Assembly (NCBI GenBank): GCA_001873285.1
Contig: MNYV01000164.1
Coordinates: forward strand, 1 to 14,534
Direction: 5' to 3'
DNA from: Nitrospirae bacterium CG2_30_53_67
Lineage (GTDB): Bacteria > CG2-30-53-67
DNA length: 14,534 nucleotides
Shown here: piece by piece, positions 7,161 to 13,769 of the stretch
Numbering within the stretch: position 1 is the stretch's first letter
Layout of the letters: each line of letters opens with the position of its first letter
Made by a program: the position numbers and the translations under genes
The notes under the pieces: model-generated
Told to the model about the DNA's origin: nothing
Seen by the model: only the letters and a program-made list of their open reading frames with translations
The model's database searches: none

Positions 7161-8477
7161 ATGGCCGTCATCGAACCGTTCAGCGGGATCCGCTACAACC
7201 CGGCGAAGGTGGGCGATCTCAACCGGGTCGTGGCCCCTCCGTATGATATTATTTCGGAAAGGCTGCAGGAAGATCTCTATCGGAGCCACCCCAACAATGT
7301 AATCAGGCTGGAGCTCAACCGGGAGAAACCCCAGGACAGCGAAAAGGAAAACCGTTATACGCGGTCCGCAGCGTATTTCAAGGATTGGTTTGATCAGGGG
7401 ATATTGATCCGGGAAGATCGGCCGGTTATCTACAGCTACTTCATGGATTACAGGACATCCGAAGGGGAAGCAAAAACCCTCAAGGGATTTCTCTGCCGGC
7501 TGCGTCTGGAAACATTCGACACCGGCGTGGTCCTCCCGCATGAAAATACCCTTTCGGGCCCCAAGGCGGACCGGCTCCGTCTCATGGAGGCGTGCCATAT
7601 CAATTTTTCCCCGATTTTTTCACTATACTCCAATCCGGCGAGAGTCATCCCGCCGATCCTCGATGAAACGTCAAAATCCGAACCCCTGATCCACGTAACC
7701 GACCCGGACGGTGTGCGCCATCGGGTCTGGGCCATTCCGGACCCGGATGCAATTCAGAAAATCCGGAAGGTCCTATCCGACCGGCCCATTTTCATTGCCG
7801 ACGGGCATCACCGGTATGAGACCGCCCTGACCTACAGGAACGCCATGAGAGAGAAGACCGGGAGCCATGACGGCTGCCAGGGGTTTGACTATGTGATGAC
7901 CTACATCGCCAACATGGAAGAACCGGGACTGACCATTTATCCCACCCATCGTCTGATCGATCACCTGGAGGGCTTTGAGCTCAACCGCTACATCGAGAAG
8001 GCCGGGGCCTATTTCGAGATTCAAACCTTCCCGTTTCAGCGCAAGAAAGATTTTTTTCAGGCGCTTTTGACCCTCGGCGGCAAGAGGCCCGCCTTCGGCC
8101 TCTACACCATCGAGAGCGATGATCTTTTCCTCCTCTGCCTCAAAAACCATGAGAAGATCCGCCCCCTGTTCCGGCCGGATCTTTCTGCTGCATTGCGGGA
8201 ACTGGACGTTTCGATCCTTCATACGGTCCTTCTCAATCATTTCCTGGGGATTGGAGAGGAGGCGTTGGAAGCCCAGTCCCACGTCCGGTACGTGAAAGAC
8301 CGTGAGGATGCCATCCATTCGATCAACGACCGAGACGCTCAGATGACCTTCCTGATGAACCCAACCCGTGTGGACCAGCTCCGGGAGGTCTCCCTCCAGA
8401 GGGAGAAGATGCCGCAGAAGTCCACCTACTTCTATCCCAAACTCCTAACCGGCCTGGTGATGAACAGCCTGGAATAA
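7161..8477 (+). CDS. DUF1015 family protein
   Basis: A soluble protein of 438 residues belonging to DUF1015, whose biochemical role is not established; homologues are often found near serine-biosynthesis genes in other bacteria, but no such gene is present here. Recognisable conserved blocks are VAPPYD (24-29), NVIRLELN (46-53), PHENTLSGPKADRL (126-139), and ADGHHRYETALTYR (213-226), a His/Glu-rich segment suggesting a catalytic or metal site. The ATG at 7161 is preferred over a TTG at 7140: AAGGAAT lies at a fair distance and the product then begins MAVIEPFSGIRY as family members do. It has its own promoter and is followed 80 bases later by another promoter, so it may be monocistronic. Confidence 0.9.
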   Translation: MAVIEPFSGIRYNPAKVGDLNRVVAPPYDIISERLQEDLYRSHPNNVIRLELNREKPQDSEKENRYTRSAAYFKDWFDQGILIREDRPVIYSYFMDYRTSEGEAKTLKGFLCRLRLETFDTGVVLPHENTLSGPKADRLRLMEACHINFSPIFSLYSNPARVIPPILDETSKSEPLIHVTDPDGVRHRVWAIPDPDAIQKIRKVLSDRPIFIADGHHRYETALTYRNAMREKTGSHDGCQGFDYVMTYIANMEEPGLTIYPTHRLIDHLEGFELNRYIEKAGAYFEIQTFPFQRKKDFFQALLTLGGKRPAFGLYTIESDDLFLLCLKNHEKIRPLFRPDLSAALRELDVSILHTVLLNHFLGIGEEALEAQSHVRYVKDREDAIHSINDRDAQMTFLMNPTRVDQLREVSLQREKMPQKSTYFYPKLLTGLVMNSLE

Positions 8478-8508
8478 GCGGCCGAAAGCATAAACCGGCA
8501 CTTTTATC

Positions 8509-8538
8509 TTGAAAAGATATGGGCTGTAATGGTATAAG
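8509..8538 (+). promoter_or_regulatory. Possible promoter for the DUF4013-like gene
   Basis: TTGAAA (8509-8514) and TATAAG (8533-8538) are separated by 18 bases in the 80-base gap after the DUF1015 gene. The start of transcription would be near 8545. Confidence 0.45.
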
Positions 8539-8581
8539 AGATCTGTGGTAAGGGAGAATGACTGATCAGGAGGAGGAAGAG

Positions 8582-9271
8582 ATGTTCAACCCGGCTGAGG
8601 AATTGAAAAGACCGATGGCGGATACAGGATGGACCGTCAAGGCGCTGATCGGCGCCGCTTTCTGCCTCTCTTTTTTCTGGCACATGCACGCGGTCTTGAA
8701 AGTGATCCTCTTTCCGCTCACCTTTTTCTCCATGGGGTACGTCTACCGGATCTTCGTCAATCACTTCAGAGGAAATGAGATCGAGAAACTCCCTGAATGG
8801 AAGGACTGGAAGGAGCTCTTTTTAAAAGGGCTGGTCATTTCCTTGATTGCTCTCGGATACTTAATCATTCCTATTTTCAGCTACCAGGTATCCAAAGACA
8901 TCTTTGAAGGAGGTTTTTTTGCCAAGACCTTGGTGGGGCCCGTATTCATAGCCGTCACGGCGCTTCTCTTTGTCGCAGCCATCTTCCTGCTCCCCATGGG
9001 GGCCGCCCAGTACACCAAAGATGAAAAGTTCTCATCGGCCTTTGCGGTCAAGGAAAGCTGGGACAAGATCATGAACATCGGCGACGAGTATTTCAAGATC
9101 ACTCTCCTTGGCATCGGCGTTATGATCCTGCTCTACGTGATCGGGTTCATCTCCTACCTCGGCCCGATCCTCAACGCCCTGATCGGTTTTTACGCCGGGC
9201 TGGTCTTCGCCTCACTCTTCGGGCAGGTCTGCAGAGAGGCGTATGGAGAGCAAGAGACCGCTGCGTTATAG
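8582..9271 (+). CDS. DUF4013-like multipass membrane protein
   Basis: The 229-residue product has about five or six hydrophobic segments: two near residues 18-50, one at about 83-105, one at about 115-140 and a pair at about 170-220. Between them lie the DUF4013-like segment GYVYRIFVNHFRGNE..LPEWKDWKELFLKGL and a predicted cytoplasmic patch (QYTKDEKFSSAFAVKESWDKI). Function is unknown; the family is found in bacterial and archaeal membranes. I place the start at 8582 because two overlapping AGGAGG sites lie 6-8 bases upstream; an earlier in-frame ATG at 8558 with a weaker GGGAG site would add the acidic peptide MTDQEEEE. No partner gene is evident. Confidence 0.8.
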   Translation: MFNPAEELKRPMADTGWTVKALIGAAFCLSFFWHMHAVLKVILFPLTFFSMGYVYRIFVNHFRGNEIEKLPEWKDWKELFLKGLVISLIALGYLIIPIFSYQVSKDIFEGGFFAKTLVGPVFIAVTALLFVAAIFLLPMGAAQYTKDEKFSSAFAVKESWDKIMNIGDEYFKITLLGIGVMILLYVIGFISYLGPILNALIGFYAGLVFASLFGQVCREAYGEQETAAL

Positions 9272-9333
9272 CCGTAAATCAAATAGAGACCAAATTCAAA
9301 TGGCCGGATACGGATTCCAATCATGAGATCAAG

Positions 9334-9753
9334 ATGAAAGAGAAAATTCAAAAAATCTTCTCGGCAGAACTTGTTCATAAAAAGCTGACGGAAGCATTCC
9401 ATGTTAAATTTGTCGTGCTCTTCGGCAGTATGGCATCCGGCGCCATCAAGCAGGATAGTGATGTTGACTTGGGAATTTTTTTCGAAAAAAAGCTGGCCAA
9501 AAAGCAAGAGAAAGAATTTGTAAAATACCTCAAAAATCTGCTCCAGGTTGATCGGCTCGATGCCGTCTGCCTCAATGACGCCTCCTGTTCCCTGCGATAC
9601 GAATTAACCCAAAACGGCATCCTTCTCTATGAACATCATGAAGACGACTATCTCTCCTTCTGTATCCGGACTTTTAAACAATTCGAAGAAATGAATTTCT
9701 TAAACCGGCATTATTATGAAATGAAGATCCAGGAATTAAAAGAGGTCGGCTGA
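9334..9753 (+). CDS. mntA: MntA-type nucleotidyltransferase antitoxin (type VII toxin-antitoxin)
   Basis: Minimal nucleotidyltransferase of 139 residues. The catalytic signature is exact: G31-S32, ten residues, then D43-x-D45 (FGSMASG...SDVDLGIF), with a third carboxylate at D76 (RLDAVCLN). In characterised pairs MntA transfers AMP units to a tyrosine of the HEPN toxin and so silences it. The C-terminal tail (TFKQFEEMNFLNRHYYEMKIQELK) is helical and charged, as in other MNT antitoxins. The start at ATG 9334 has only a weak GAG upstream. The stop overlaps the next start as TGATG, so the two proteins should be made together. The base composition is more AT-rich than the flanking housekeeping genes, which suggests transfer. 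Confidence 0.9.
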   Translation: MKEKIQKIFSAELVHKKLTEAFHVKFVVLFGSMASGAIKQDSDVDLGIFFEKKLAKKQEKEFVKYLKNLLQVDRLDAVCLNDASCSLRYELTQNGILLYEHHEDDYLSFCIRTFKQFEEMNFLNRHYYEMKIQELKEVG

Positions 9754-10169
9754 TGCTTAACCGCGGCCTGATTCTGAAAAAGCTGGACTCTCTCCGGGGA
9801 TATCTCAAAGAACTCGAAACATTCAAAGATCTCTCCTTCGAAGAATACCGAGGCAAGATCTCAAACCGGCGGTCTGTGGAACGTCTTATTCAACTGCTCG
9901 TAGAATGCGCATCCGATATCAATGCACACATCCTGGCAAAGAAAGAAAAAATCGCTGTGGAGGATTACCGATCCTCTTTTTTGCTCATGAGTGAAAAGGG
10001 CCTGCTGAATAAAGATCTTTCCGAAGGACTTTCAAAAGCAGCCGGAATGAGGAACATCCTTGTACATGAATATGAAAGAATTGACGACCAGATTGTCTTT
10101 GATACGATCCTCCTCTCACTCTCTGCATTCAACAAATATATGAAAGAGATTCTTGACCTCCTGAAATAA
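9753..10169 (+). CDS. hepT: HepT-type HEPN RNase toxin (type VII toxin-antitoxin)
   Basis: All-helical HEPN-domain protein of 138 residues (DUF86/HepT-like). The active-site motif RX4HXY is intact as RNILVHEY (R100, H105, Y107), preceded by SKAAGM; Y107 is the residue that MntA proteins adenylylate in characterised systems. The earlier segment NRRSVERLIQLLVECASDINAHIL is also typical of the family. The gene starts one base inside the mntA stop codon (TGATG). Family knowledge indicates RNA cleavage that halts growth unless the partner modifies it. Both genes look undamaged, so I expect a working pair. It runs toward the GHKL ATPase gene on the opposite strand, 139 bases away. Confidence 0.9.
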   Translation: MLNRGLILKKLDSLRGYLKELETFKDLSFEEYRGKISNRRSVERLIQLLVECASDINAHILAKKEKIAVEDYRSSFLLMSEKGLLNKDLSEGLSKAAGMRNILVHEYERIDDQIVFDTILLSLSAFNKYMKEILDLLK

Positions 10170-10266
10170 TTTATCATGCCCGATAAACTTGTCCCCGCAT
10201 GCATTCAGCGGGGAGCGGACATCCGGTAATACTATGAAAGACCTGGATTCCCGCCTACGCGGGAAT
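10170..10266. repeat. Three palindromes between convergent hepT and the GHKL ATPase gene
   Basis: TTTATC/GATAAA (10170-10175 and 10182-10187), CCCCGC/GCGGGG (10193-10198 and 10208-10213) and ATTCCCGC/GCGGGAAT (10247-10254 and 10259-10266). The last is the core of a widespread REP-like element and has a related copy at 12241-12267. Lying between convergent genes, the hairpins could end transcription from both sides; none has the long U-run of a classic terminator. Confidence 0.7.
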
Positions 10267-10308
10267 GACGGCATGAGAACAGAAAAACACTTTTTCAACA
10301 GCCCCTAT

Positions 10309-11763
10309 TCATCCGCTGATAAAGGCGTCCTTGAGGAGCCGGCTCTGTCTCTCGAAGGCCTGCCTGGGATCGGCCGGATCCTTCATCAAGGCGATCTCCT
10401 GTGTGATGAGCCGCGCAATATGCATGGTGTGGGTCTTGAGGCTATGGGCCTCTCTCCGGTAGAGGGGATGGTCCCGGTTGATATAGATGATGGTCCCTTC
10501 GGTAAAGCACTCGGGCCCGTCCGGCCCGAATTGATCCAGACAGCACGTGACACCCACATGATTCATCCTGACCTTCTGCACGACCGCGTCGGGCGTCAGT
10601 CTCTTCACGGACGGGATCACAGGCCTTGGCTTTTTCTCTTTCCGTTCCCTCTTTTTCGGCGTCTCTGTTTCTCCTTTCCCGTCCTCTCGCCCTTTCCTCA
10701 CGGCCCCGGCCTCGCCGAGCGGGCCCGTATCCGACCCCTCGGGCAGGACCCCAAACGGAGAGAATTCCGGATTCCGGGTCAGGGCCTGTTGAATCCGGTC
10801 CAGGGCTTCACGAAGCGCCCGCTTGACCCGCTGATTCTCCTTACGCCCTGAAAGAGAGTTCAGAACCTTACGGATATCCGATACCACCTTCTCCATGACT
10901 GCATAAAACTCCCGGTACTCCTCGGAATCCACACGGAACCCGGACCGATCGCTCGTCACCGGAAGGAAATCCGCATGGACCTCACCCCGCACACGCGCAA
11001 TCTCCTTGCCCCAGGATTCCATGCCGAAGAGCTCCCTCCTCACGGTCACGTTTCTGACCTTGCACTCAATGCCGAAATCCCGGTCATGGCTCTGGGAGAC
11101 CGGCAGGATCACCACCTCGCCGTGAATCACACCAAACCGAGTCCCTTCAAGGAACGGAATCCTGTGCCCCGAGTATTTCCGCGGCGTCACACGATTGCCG
11201 TTGAGAAAAACCTCGAAATCCGGCGCCTGGATAGGCACGGATTCAATGATGGTCTTCTCCACCTCCGTCAGATCGAAGGTCCTGGAGAGGTTTTCAAGAA
11301 CCACGGTGGTCCCGTCGTCGCGAGCCGGGACCGGGCTCAGGATCTCCAAAGGAAGATCCCAGTGGTCCGCATTCCGTTCCCACTCCTCCTTGTCGAAAAT
11401 CACCCGCGCGGCAAAATCCCCTCTTTTTGTCTCCACCACAAACCGGGAACAGGCCGACAGGCTCGCGAACTTGCCGATGCCGAATTGGCCGATTCTCTCC
11501 CTCTGAAATTTCTCAGAACGGCTGCGAATTCTCTTTTCTCTGGACCCGATATTAAAATACTGTCTCAGACCCTCAAGATCCATGCCCGTTCCGTCGTCCC
11601 GGACCGTGATATTCTTCTCCCCGATCTCCACATGGACCTGGGCTGCATCCGCATCGTAGGCATTATTGATCAGTTCCCGGATCAGCTCGATGCTCCGCGC
11701 ATAAAGCTGTTCCCCGATGGTGATGAGATGGCTTTTGTCTACCGTAATGGCAATATGATCCAT
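10309..11763 (-). CDS. Stand-alone GHKL (Hsp90/MutL-like) ATP-binding protein of unknown function
   Basis: The 484-residue product opens with a full GHKL ATPase module: ELIRELINNAYDADA (E30, N34), RDDGTGMDLEGL (55-66) and ERIGQFGIGKFASLSACSRF (89-108), followed by an S5-like transducer region to about residue 300. There is no histidine kinase phosphoacceptor domain, no Hsp90 C-terminal dimerisation signature and no MutL endonuclease motif. After a charged, probably disordered linker (about 345-390, PKKRERKEKKPRP) comes a separate C-terminal domain with VGVTCCLDQFGPDGPECFTEGTIIYINRDHPLY. Similar stand-alone ATPases occur in accessory and defence contexts, but the role is unknown. The ATG at 11763 lacks a clear ribosome-binding site. 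Its nearest strong promoter is at 12101-12129, which would give a leader of about 330 bases. Confidence 0.85.
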   Translation of the reverse strand: MDHIAITVDKSHLITIGEQLYARSIELIRELINNAYDADAAQVHVEIGEKNITVRDDGTGMDLEGLRQYFNIGSREKRIRSRSEKFQRERIGQFGIGKFASLSACSRFVVETKRGDFAARVIFDKEEWERNADHWDLPLEILSPVPARDDGTTVVLENLSRTFDLTEVEKTIIESVPIQAPDFEVFLNGNRVTPRKYSGHRIPFLEGTRFGVIHGEVVILPVSQSHDRDFGIECKVRNVTVRRELFGMESWGKEIARVRGEVHADFLPVTSDRSGFRVDSEEYREFYAVMEKVVSDIRKVLNSLSGRKENQRVKRALREALDRIQQALTRNPEFSPFGVLPEGSDTGPLGEAGAVRKGREDGKGETETPKKRERKEKKPRPVIPSVKRLTPDAVVQKVRMNHVGVTCCLDQFGPDGPECFTEGTIIYINRDHPLYRREAHSLKTHTMHIARLITQEIALMKDPADPRQAFERQSRLLKDAFISG

Positions 11764-12100
11764 GCCGGCCGCCCCGTTTCCCCGAAAAGACTCGATCCCA
11801 TACTGGGATTAAATAAATATATCAAAATCCAACTCTCTTCGATAACAAAAAATAGCAAGAAACGCCGATCGAACTTAATCTATGAAACTCTTAACGAGAT
11901 TGATCAATTCCCGGTAGAGCGGTTCTGATTCCGTAACAAACCGCTTGATTTGCTTAAAACGGATATCCAAATACTCATTCCAAGAAGTCGGTGATTCTGA
12001 TCAGCCTGTGTTTATCCGTATCTGTGAGCGAGAGTGACCGCTGTTTTATCTCCTAAAAATCACGTCGGCAGGAATAGCATTCCCTGCAATTTTAATTCTG
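11764..12100. other. Gene-free leader region upstream of the GHKL ATPase
   Basis: AT-rich stretch with no supported gene. A small perfect hairpin ATCCCA-TAC-TGGGAT lies at 11795-11809, 31 bases before the ATPase start. A 41-codon open frame without a start codon (11875-12000, minus strand, ending YRELINLVKSFID) could be the tail of a lost gene; I cannot name it. AGGAGATAAA at about 12044-12053 (minus strand) looks like an unused ribosome-binding site. An imperfect hairpin (about 12069-12088) would fall near the 5' end of a transcript from the promoter at 12101-12129. Confidence 0.5.
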
Positions 12101-12129
12101 ACTATAGCAACCTGCCGGACTTCTGTCAA
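12101..12129 (-). promoter_or_regulatory. Near-consensus sigma70 promoter with no obvious start codon downstream
   Basis: On the minus strand TTGACA (12124-12129), a 17-base spacer and TATAGT (12101-12106). Transcription should start near 12094 and run toward the GHKL ATPase gene. An imperfect hairpin (GCAGGGAAT/ATTCCTGC) and then AGGAG follow, but no ATG, GTG or TTG opens a frame at the expected distance. An imperfect palindrome upstream (AATTTCA/TGAAATT, 12139-12145 and 12161-12167) could be a regulator site. Confidence 0.7.
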
Positions 12130-12138
12130 GATACGCGG

Positions 12139-12178
12139 AATTTCAGGGACGTTCGGTCCGTGAAATTGTGAAATTCTC
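12139..12178. repeat. AATTTCA/TGAAATT inverted repeat upstream of the promoter
   Basis: AATTTCA at 12139-12145 pairs with TGAAATT at 12161-12167, and inside it GGAC pairs with GTCC around GTTCG. A second TGAAATT at 12169-12175 directly repeats the right arm. It begins 10 bases upstream of the -35 box of the minus-strand promoter, where an activator or repressor could bind; it may instead be another dispersed repeat. Confidence 0.5.
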
Positions 12179-12240
12179 GGTACAGATAGAATATTTAAAT
12201 TTAACTGTTCACTTAAGGATAATCGGTCACGAATTTTGTC

Positions 12241-12318
12241 ATTCCCGCAACGATTCTGAGCGGGAATCTGGTTTAAACTGCCTGAAAAACCATATCCCCG
12301 ATAGGGGCATTCGGGGAT
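12241..12318. repeat. Two REP-like palindromes
   Basis: ATTCCCGC/GCGGGAAT (12241-12248 and 12260-12267, 11-base loop) and ATCCCCGA/TCGGGGAT (12294-12301 and 12311-12318, 9-base loop). They open the repeat cluster that continues to about 12650. The first resembles the palindrome at 10247-10266. Confidence 0.8.
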
Positions 12319-12347
12319 GACTTCATCTTAGCTGAACGGTATTGGGG

Positions 12348-12462
12348 CTTGATCGGACAATCCAGAGAGTCTTCCTGGATCCCCCGATCGAGTCGGGGGA
12401 TGACACCCGGAGCCGGGGATGACGGCGCCTTGTCATTGCCCGGCTTGCCCTCGGTTTACCGG
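12348..12462. repeat. REP-like compound repeat, copy 1 (115 bp)
   Basis: It matches 12518-12633 with only a few differences and one single-base gap. It contains the stem ATCCCCCGA/TCGGGGGAT (12379-12387 and 12393-12401, 5-base loop), a smaller CCCGG/CCGGG stem, and a final 37-bp segment (12426-12462) that is repeated in tandem immediately after. Confidence 0.85.
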
Positions 12463-12523
12463 TGCCTTGTCATTGTCCGACTTGCCCTCGGTTTACCGAT
12501 GCCTTGTCATTGTCCGACTTGAT
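12426..12523. repeat. 37-bp tandem repeat (two full units and a partial)
   Basis: Units at 12426-12462 and 12463-12499, then a partial third from 12500 that runs into the next compound repeat. Each unit holds TTGTCATTG.CCG.CTTGCC and ends TCGGTTTACCG. A further unit closes copy 2 at 12597-12633. The partial unit forms a perfect 9-bp stem with the start of copy 2 (12509-12517 and 12523-12531). Confidence 0.85.
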
Positions 12524-12633
12524 CGGACAATCCAGAGACTCTTGCCTGGATCCCCCGATCGAGTCGGGGGATGACACCCGGAGCCGGGGATGACGGTGCC
12601 TTGTCATTGCCCGGCTTGCCCTCGGTTTACCGG
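12518..12633. repeat. REP-like compound repeat, copy 2 (116 bp)
   Basis: Second copy of the compound repeat, stem at 12550-12558 and 12564-12572. The 36 bases at 12549-12584 are identical to 12378-12413 and to 14499-14534 at the window edge. Confidence 0.85.
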
Positions 12634-12769
12634 GGCTTGACCGGGCAATCCAGTTTCTTTGTCTTGAATCCACCGGAGAAAAGGAATAAGAGCACACAGG
12701 CAATCTTCTGGGATAACGGACGACCCTTGAAATGAGGAATTTCTCGGCCTTTTTCTCCTTGCTTTCTCA

Positions 12770-12934
12770 GTCGAAGTCATTATCAGCTACGATGAATGGA
12801 AGGAAATCGAGCAGATGCTCAAATCAGGCCGCCAAGGCATGACGAGGGAAAAGCTGAAAGCCTACGCCGGCGCCGTGCATCTTGAGGAAGAACCTATAGA
12901 ATACCAAAGGCGGGTGCGGAATGAGTGGAAATAA
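12770..12934 (+). pseudogene. 5'-truncated VapB-like antitoxin remnant
   Basis: An open frame from 12770 to the TAA at 12932-12934 reads VEVIISYDEWKEIEQMLK, then REKLKAYAGAVHLEEEPIEYQRRVRNEWK. This matches the C-terminal half of small antitoxins placed just before PIN-domain toxins. Upstream the frame continues only to a TGA near 12727 with no ATG, GTG or TTG before the homologous part, so the N-terminal DNA-binding region and start are lost. The end overlaps the start of the toxin remnant (ATG at 12921), as in an intact vapBC operon. The family assignment is from sequence pattern only. Confidence 0.65.
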
Positions 12935-13117
12935 ATTCCTCCTTGACACGAACATTCTTCTCTATGTCATAGGGAAGAAAATAGATATCCTTATCAATTG
13001 AAACTTCCTAATGCCATCATCTTGGCAACGGCTTCTCACCTCGACGCAACCTTAATCACGAATGACATTGGACTTCAGCACGTCAAGGGAGTCAGCGTGC
13101 AGTCAATCCCGGTGTAG
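12921..13117 (+). pseudogene. PIN-domain (VapC-like) toxin with an internal deletion
   Basis: From ATG 12921 the frame reads MSGNKFLLDTNILLYVIGKK and stops at a TGA (12999-13001). The N-terminal PIN motif with the first catalytic Asp (LLDTNILLY) is intact. From 12992 a different frame gives YQLKLPNAIILATASHLDATLITND, the C-terminal PIN motif with the last acidic residue, running to the TAG at 13115-13117. Between them roughly 70 middle residues of a normal PIN toxin (about 130 in total) are gone and the frame is shifted, with the junction at about 12986-12996. The toxin must be inactive. Only this remnant shows that a VapBC-type pair once stood here. Confidence 0.75.
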
Positions 13118-13134
13118 CTTCAGGACTCATTTTA

Positions 13135-13182
13135 CCTCCGGCAAAGCCGGAGGCTTGATGTTTGCATGACCCTCAAAGGGTC
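13135..13182. repeat. Two adjacent small hairpins
   Basis: CCTCCGGC-AAA-GCCGGAGG (13135-13153, perfect 8-bp stem) and GACCCT-CAA-AGGGTC (13168-13182, perfect 6-bp stem) lie 18 bases after the PIN remnant. They may be the transcription end of the old vapBC pair or the end of an IS200/IS605-type or REP element; no transposase is nearby. Confidence 0.7.
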
Positions 13183-13350
13183 CTAATCGCAAACGGTTAA
13201 AAACACCCTCCCCTTCATCCCCTCCTCTATGAGCCGTTGGCCCCGAGCCATAGGCCATCAAGGGAGGGGAAACTCACTGGCAGAGCCGGGGGGTTACCTA
13301 AATGCAATTAGAAACTATTAGGGTCATGGCCCCAAGATAATGACCCCTTT
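13183..13350. other. Intergenic DNA, no gene seen
   Basis: It contains pyrimidine-rich CCCTCCCCTTCATCCCC at about 13206-13222 facing purine-rich AAGGGAGGGG at 13260-13269, an imperfect inverted repeat, and GGTCAT/ATGACC flanking 13322-13345. These look like eroded dispersed repeats. The 5' part of the DUF4143 gene has been replaced by this DNA. Confidence 0.5.
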
Positions 13351-13755
13351 GTCTCATATCCTAATCCGAAAAAGGTCTATGTAATCGATACGGGACTTCT
13401 GGGAGCCATGTCCTTCCAAATGACCGAGGATCGGGGGGCACGCCTGGAGAATCTCGTCTATATGCATCTTCGCAGGGAGGGCTTTGCGCCGGAATACTAT
13501 ATCACCAAGAAGGGGAATGAAGTTGATTTTGTTCTGAGGCCGGAATCACGAGGAGAACGTCAGTTGATACAGGTCTGCTGGAATCTAAAAGACCCGAAAA
13601 CAAAACAGCGGGAAGTGGATGGACTGCGCTCTGCCATGGATGAATTGCAATTGAAACGGGGAACCATCGTCACCTGGCTGGATGAGGAGGCATTCGATGA
13701 GTCCATTGATATCATTCCTGCCTGGAAGTGGTTCTTGTCAAATCCATCAAGATAA
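13351..13755 (+). pseudogene. 5'-truncated DUF4143 / AAA-family ATPase gene (C-terminal part)
   Basis: Homology begins before any start codon: the frame from 13351 reads NPKKVYVIDTGLLGAM, the characteristic segment opening the DUF4143 domain. It then continues from ATG 13408 with DRGARLENLVYMHLRR, ITKKGNEVDFVL (the nuclease-like E-V-D-F core) and LIQVCWNLKDPKT.QREVDGL, ending at 13755. A complete member has about 250 more N-terminal residues with the Walker motifs, absent here. The piece from 13408 could be translated as 115 residues, but a ribosome-binding site is not evident. It is most likely a dead fragment. Confidence 0.8.
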
Positions 13756-13769
13756 AATCCGTCAATCAA

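Noticed and set aside
9965-10204. 79-codon minus-strand frame opposite hepT
   Set aside because: Antisense to a gene with an exact RX4HXY motif; no support of its own.
10189-10851. Plus-strand open frame (220 codons) across the REP palindromes and the ATPase 3' end
   Set aside because: It begins inside a REP-like repeat and then runs antisense to a well-supported gene.
10975-11928. Plus-strand open frame (317 codons) opposite the GHKL ATPase
   Set aside because: Shadow of a gene with clear ATPase motifs; composition is skewed and no domain is recognisable.
11875-12000. 41-codon minus-strand frame ending YRELINLVKSFID as a gene fragment
   Set aside because: No start codon, a stop immediately upstream and no family I can name; kept only as a remark on the leader region.
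12426-12633. CRISPR-like array of 37-bp units
   Set aside because: The units are directly adjacent or separated by another repeat, not by unique spacers of even length, and no cas gene is present.
12470-12703. 77-codon minus-strand frame in the repeat cluster
   Set aside because: It consists of translated REP-like repeats and has no independent coding evidence.
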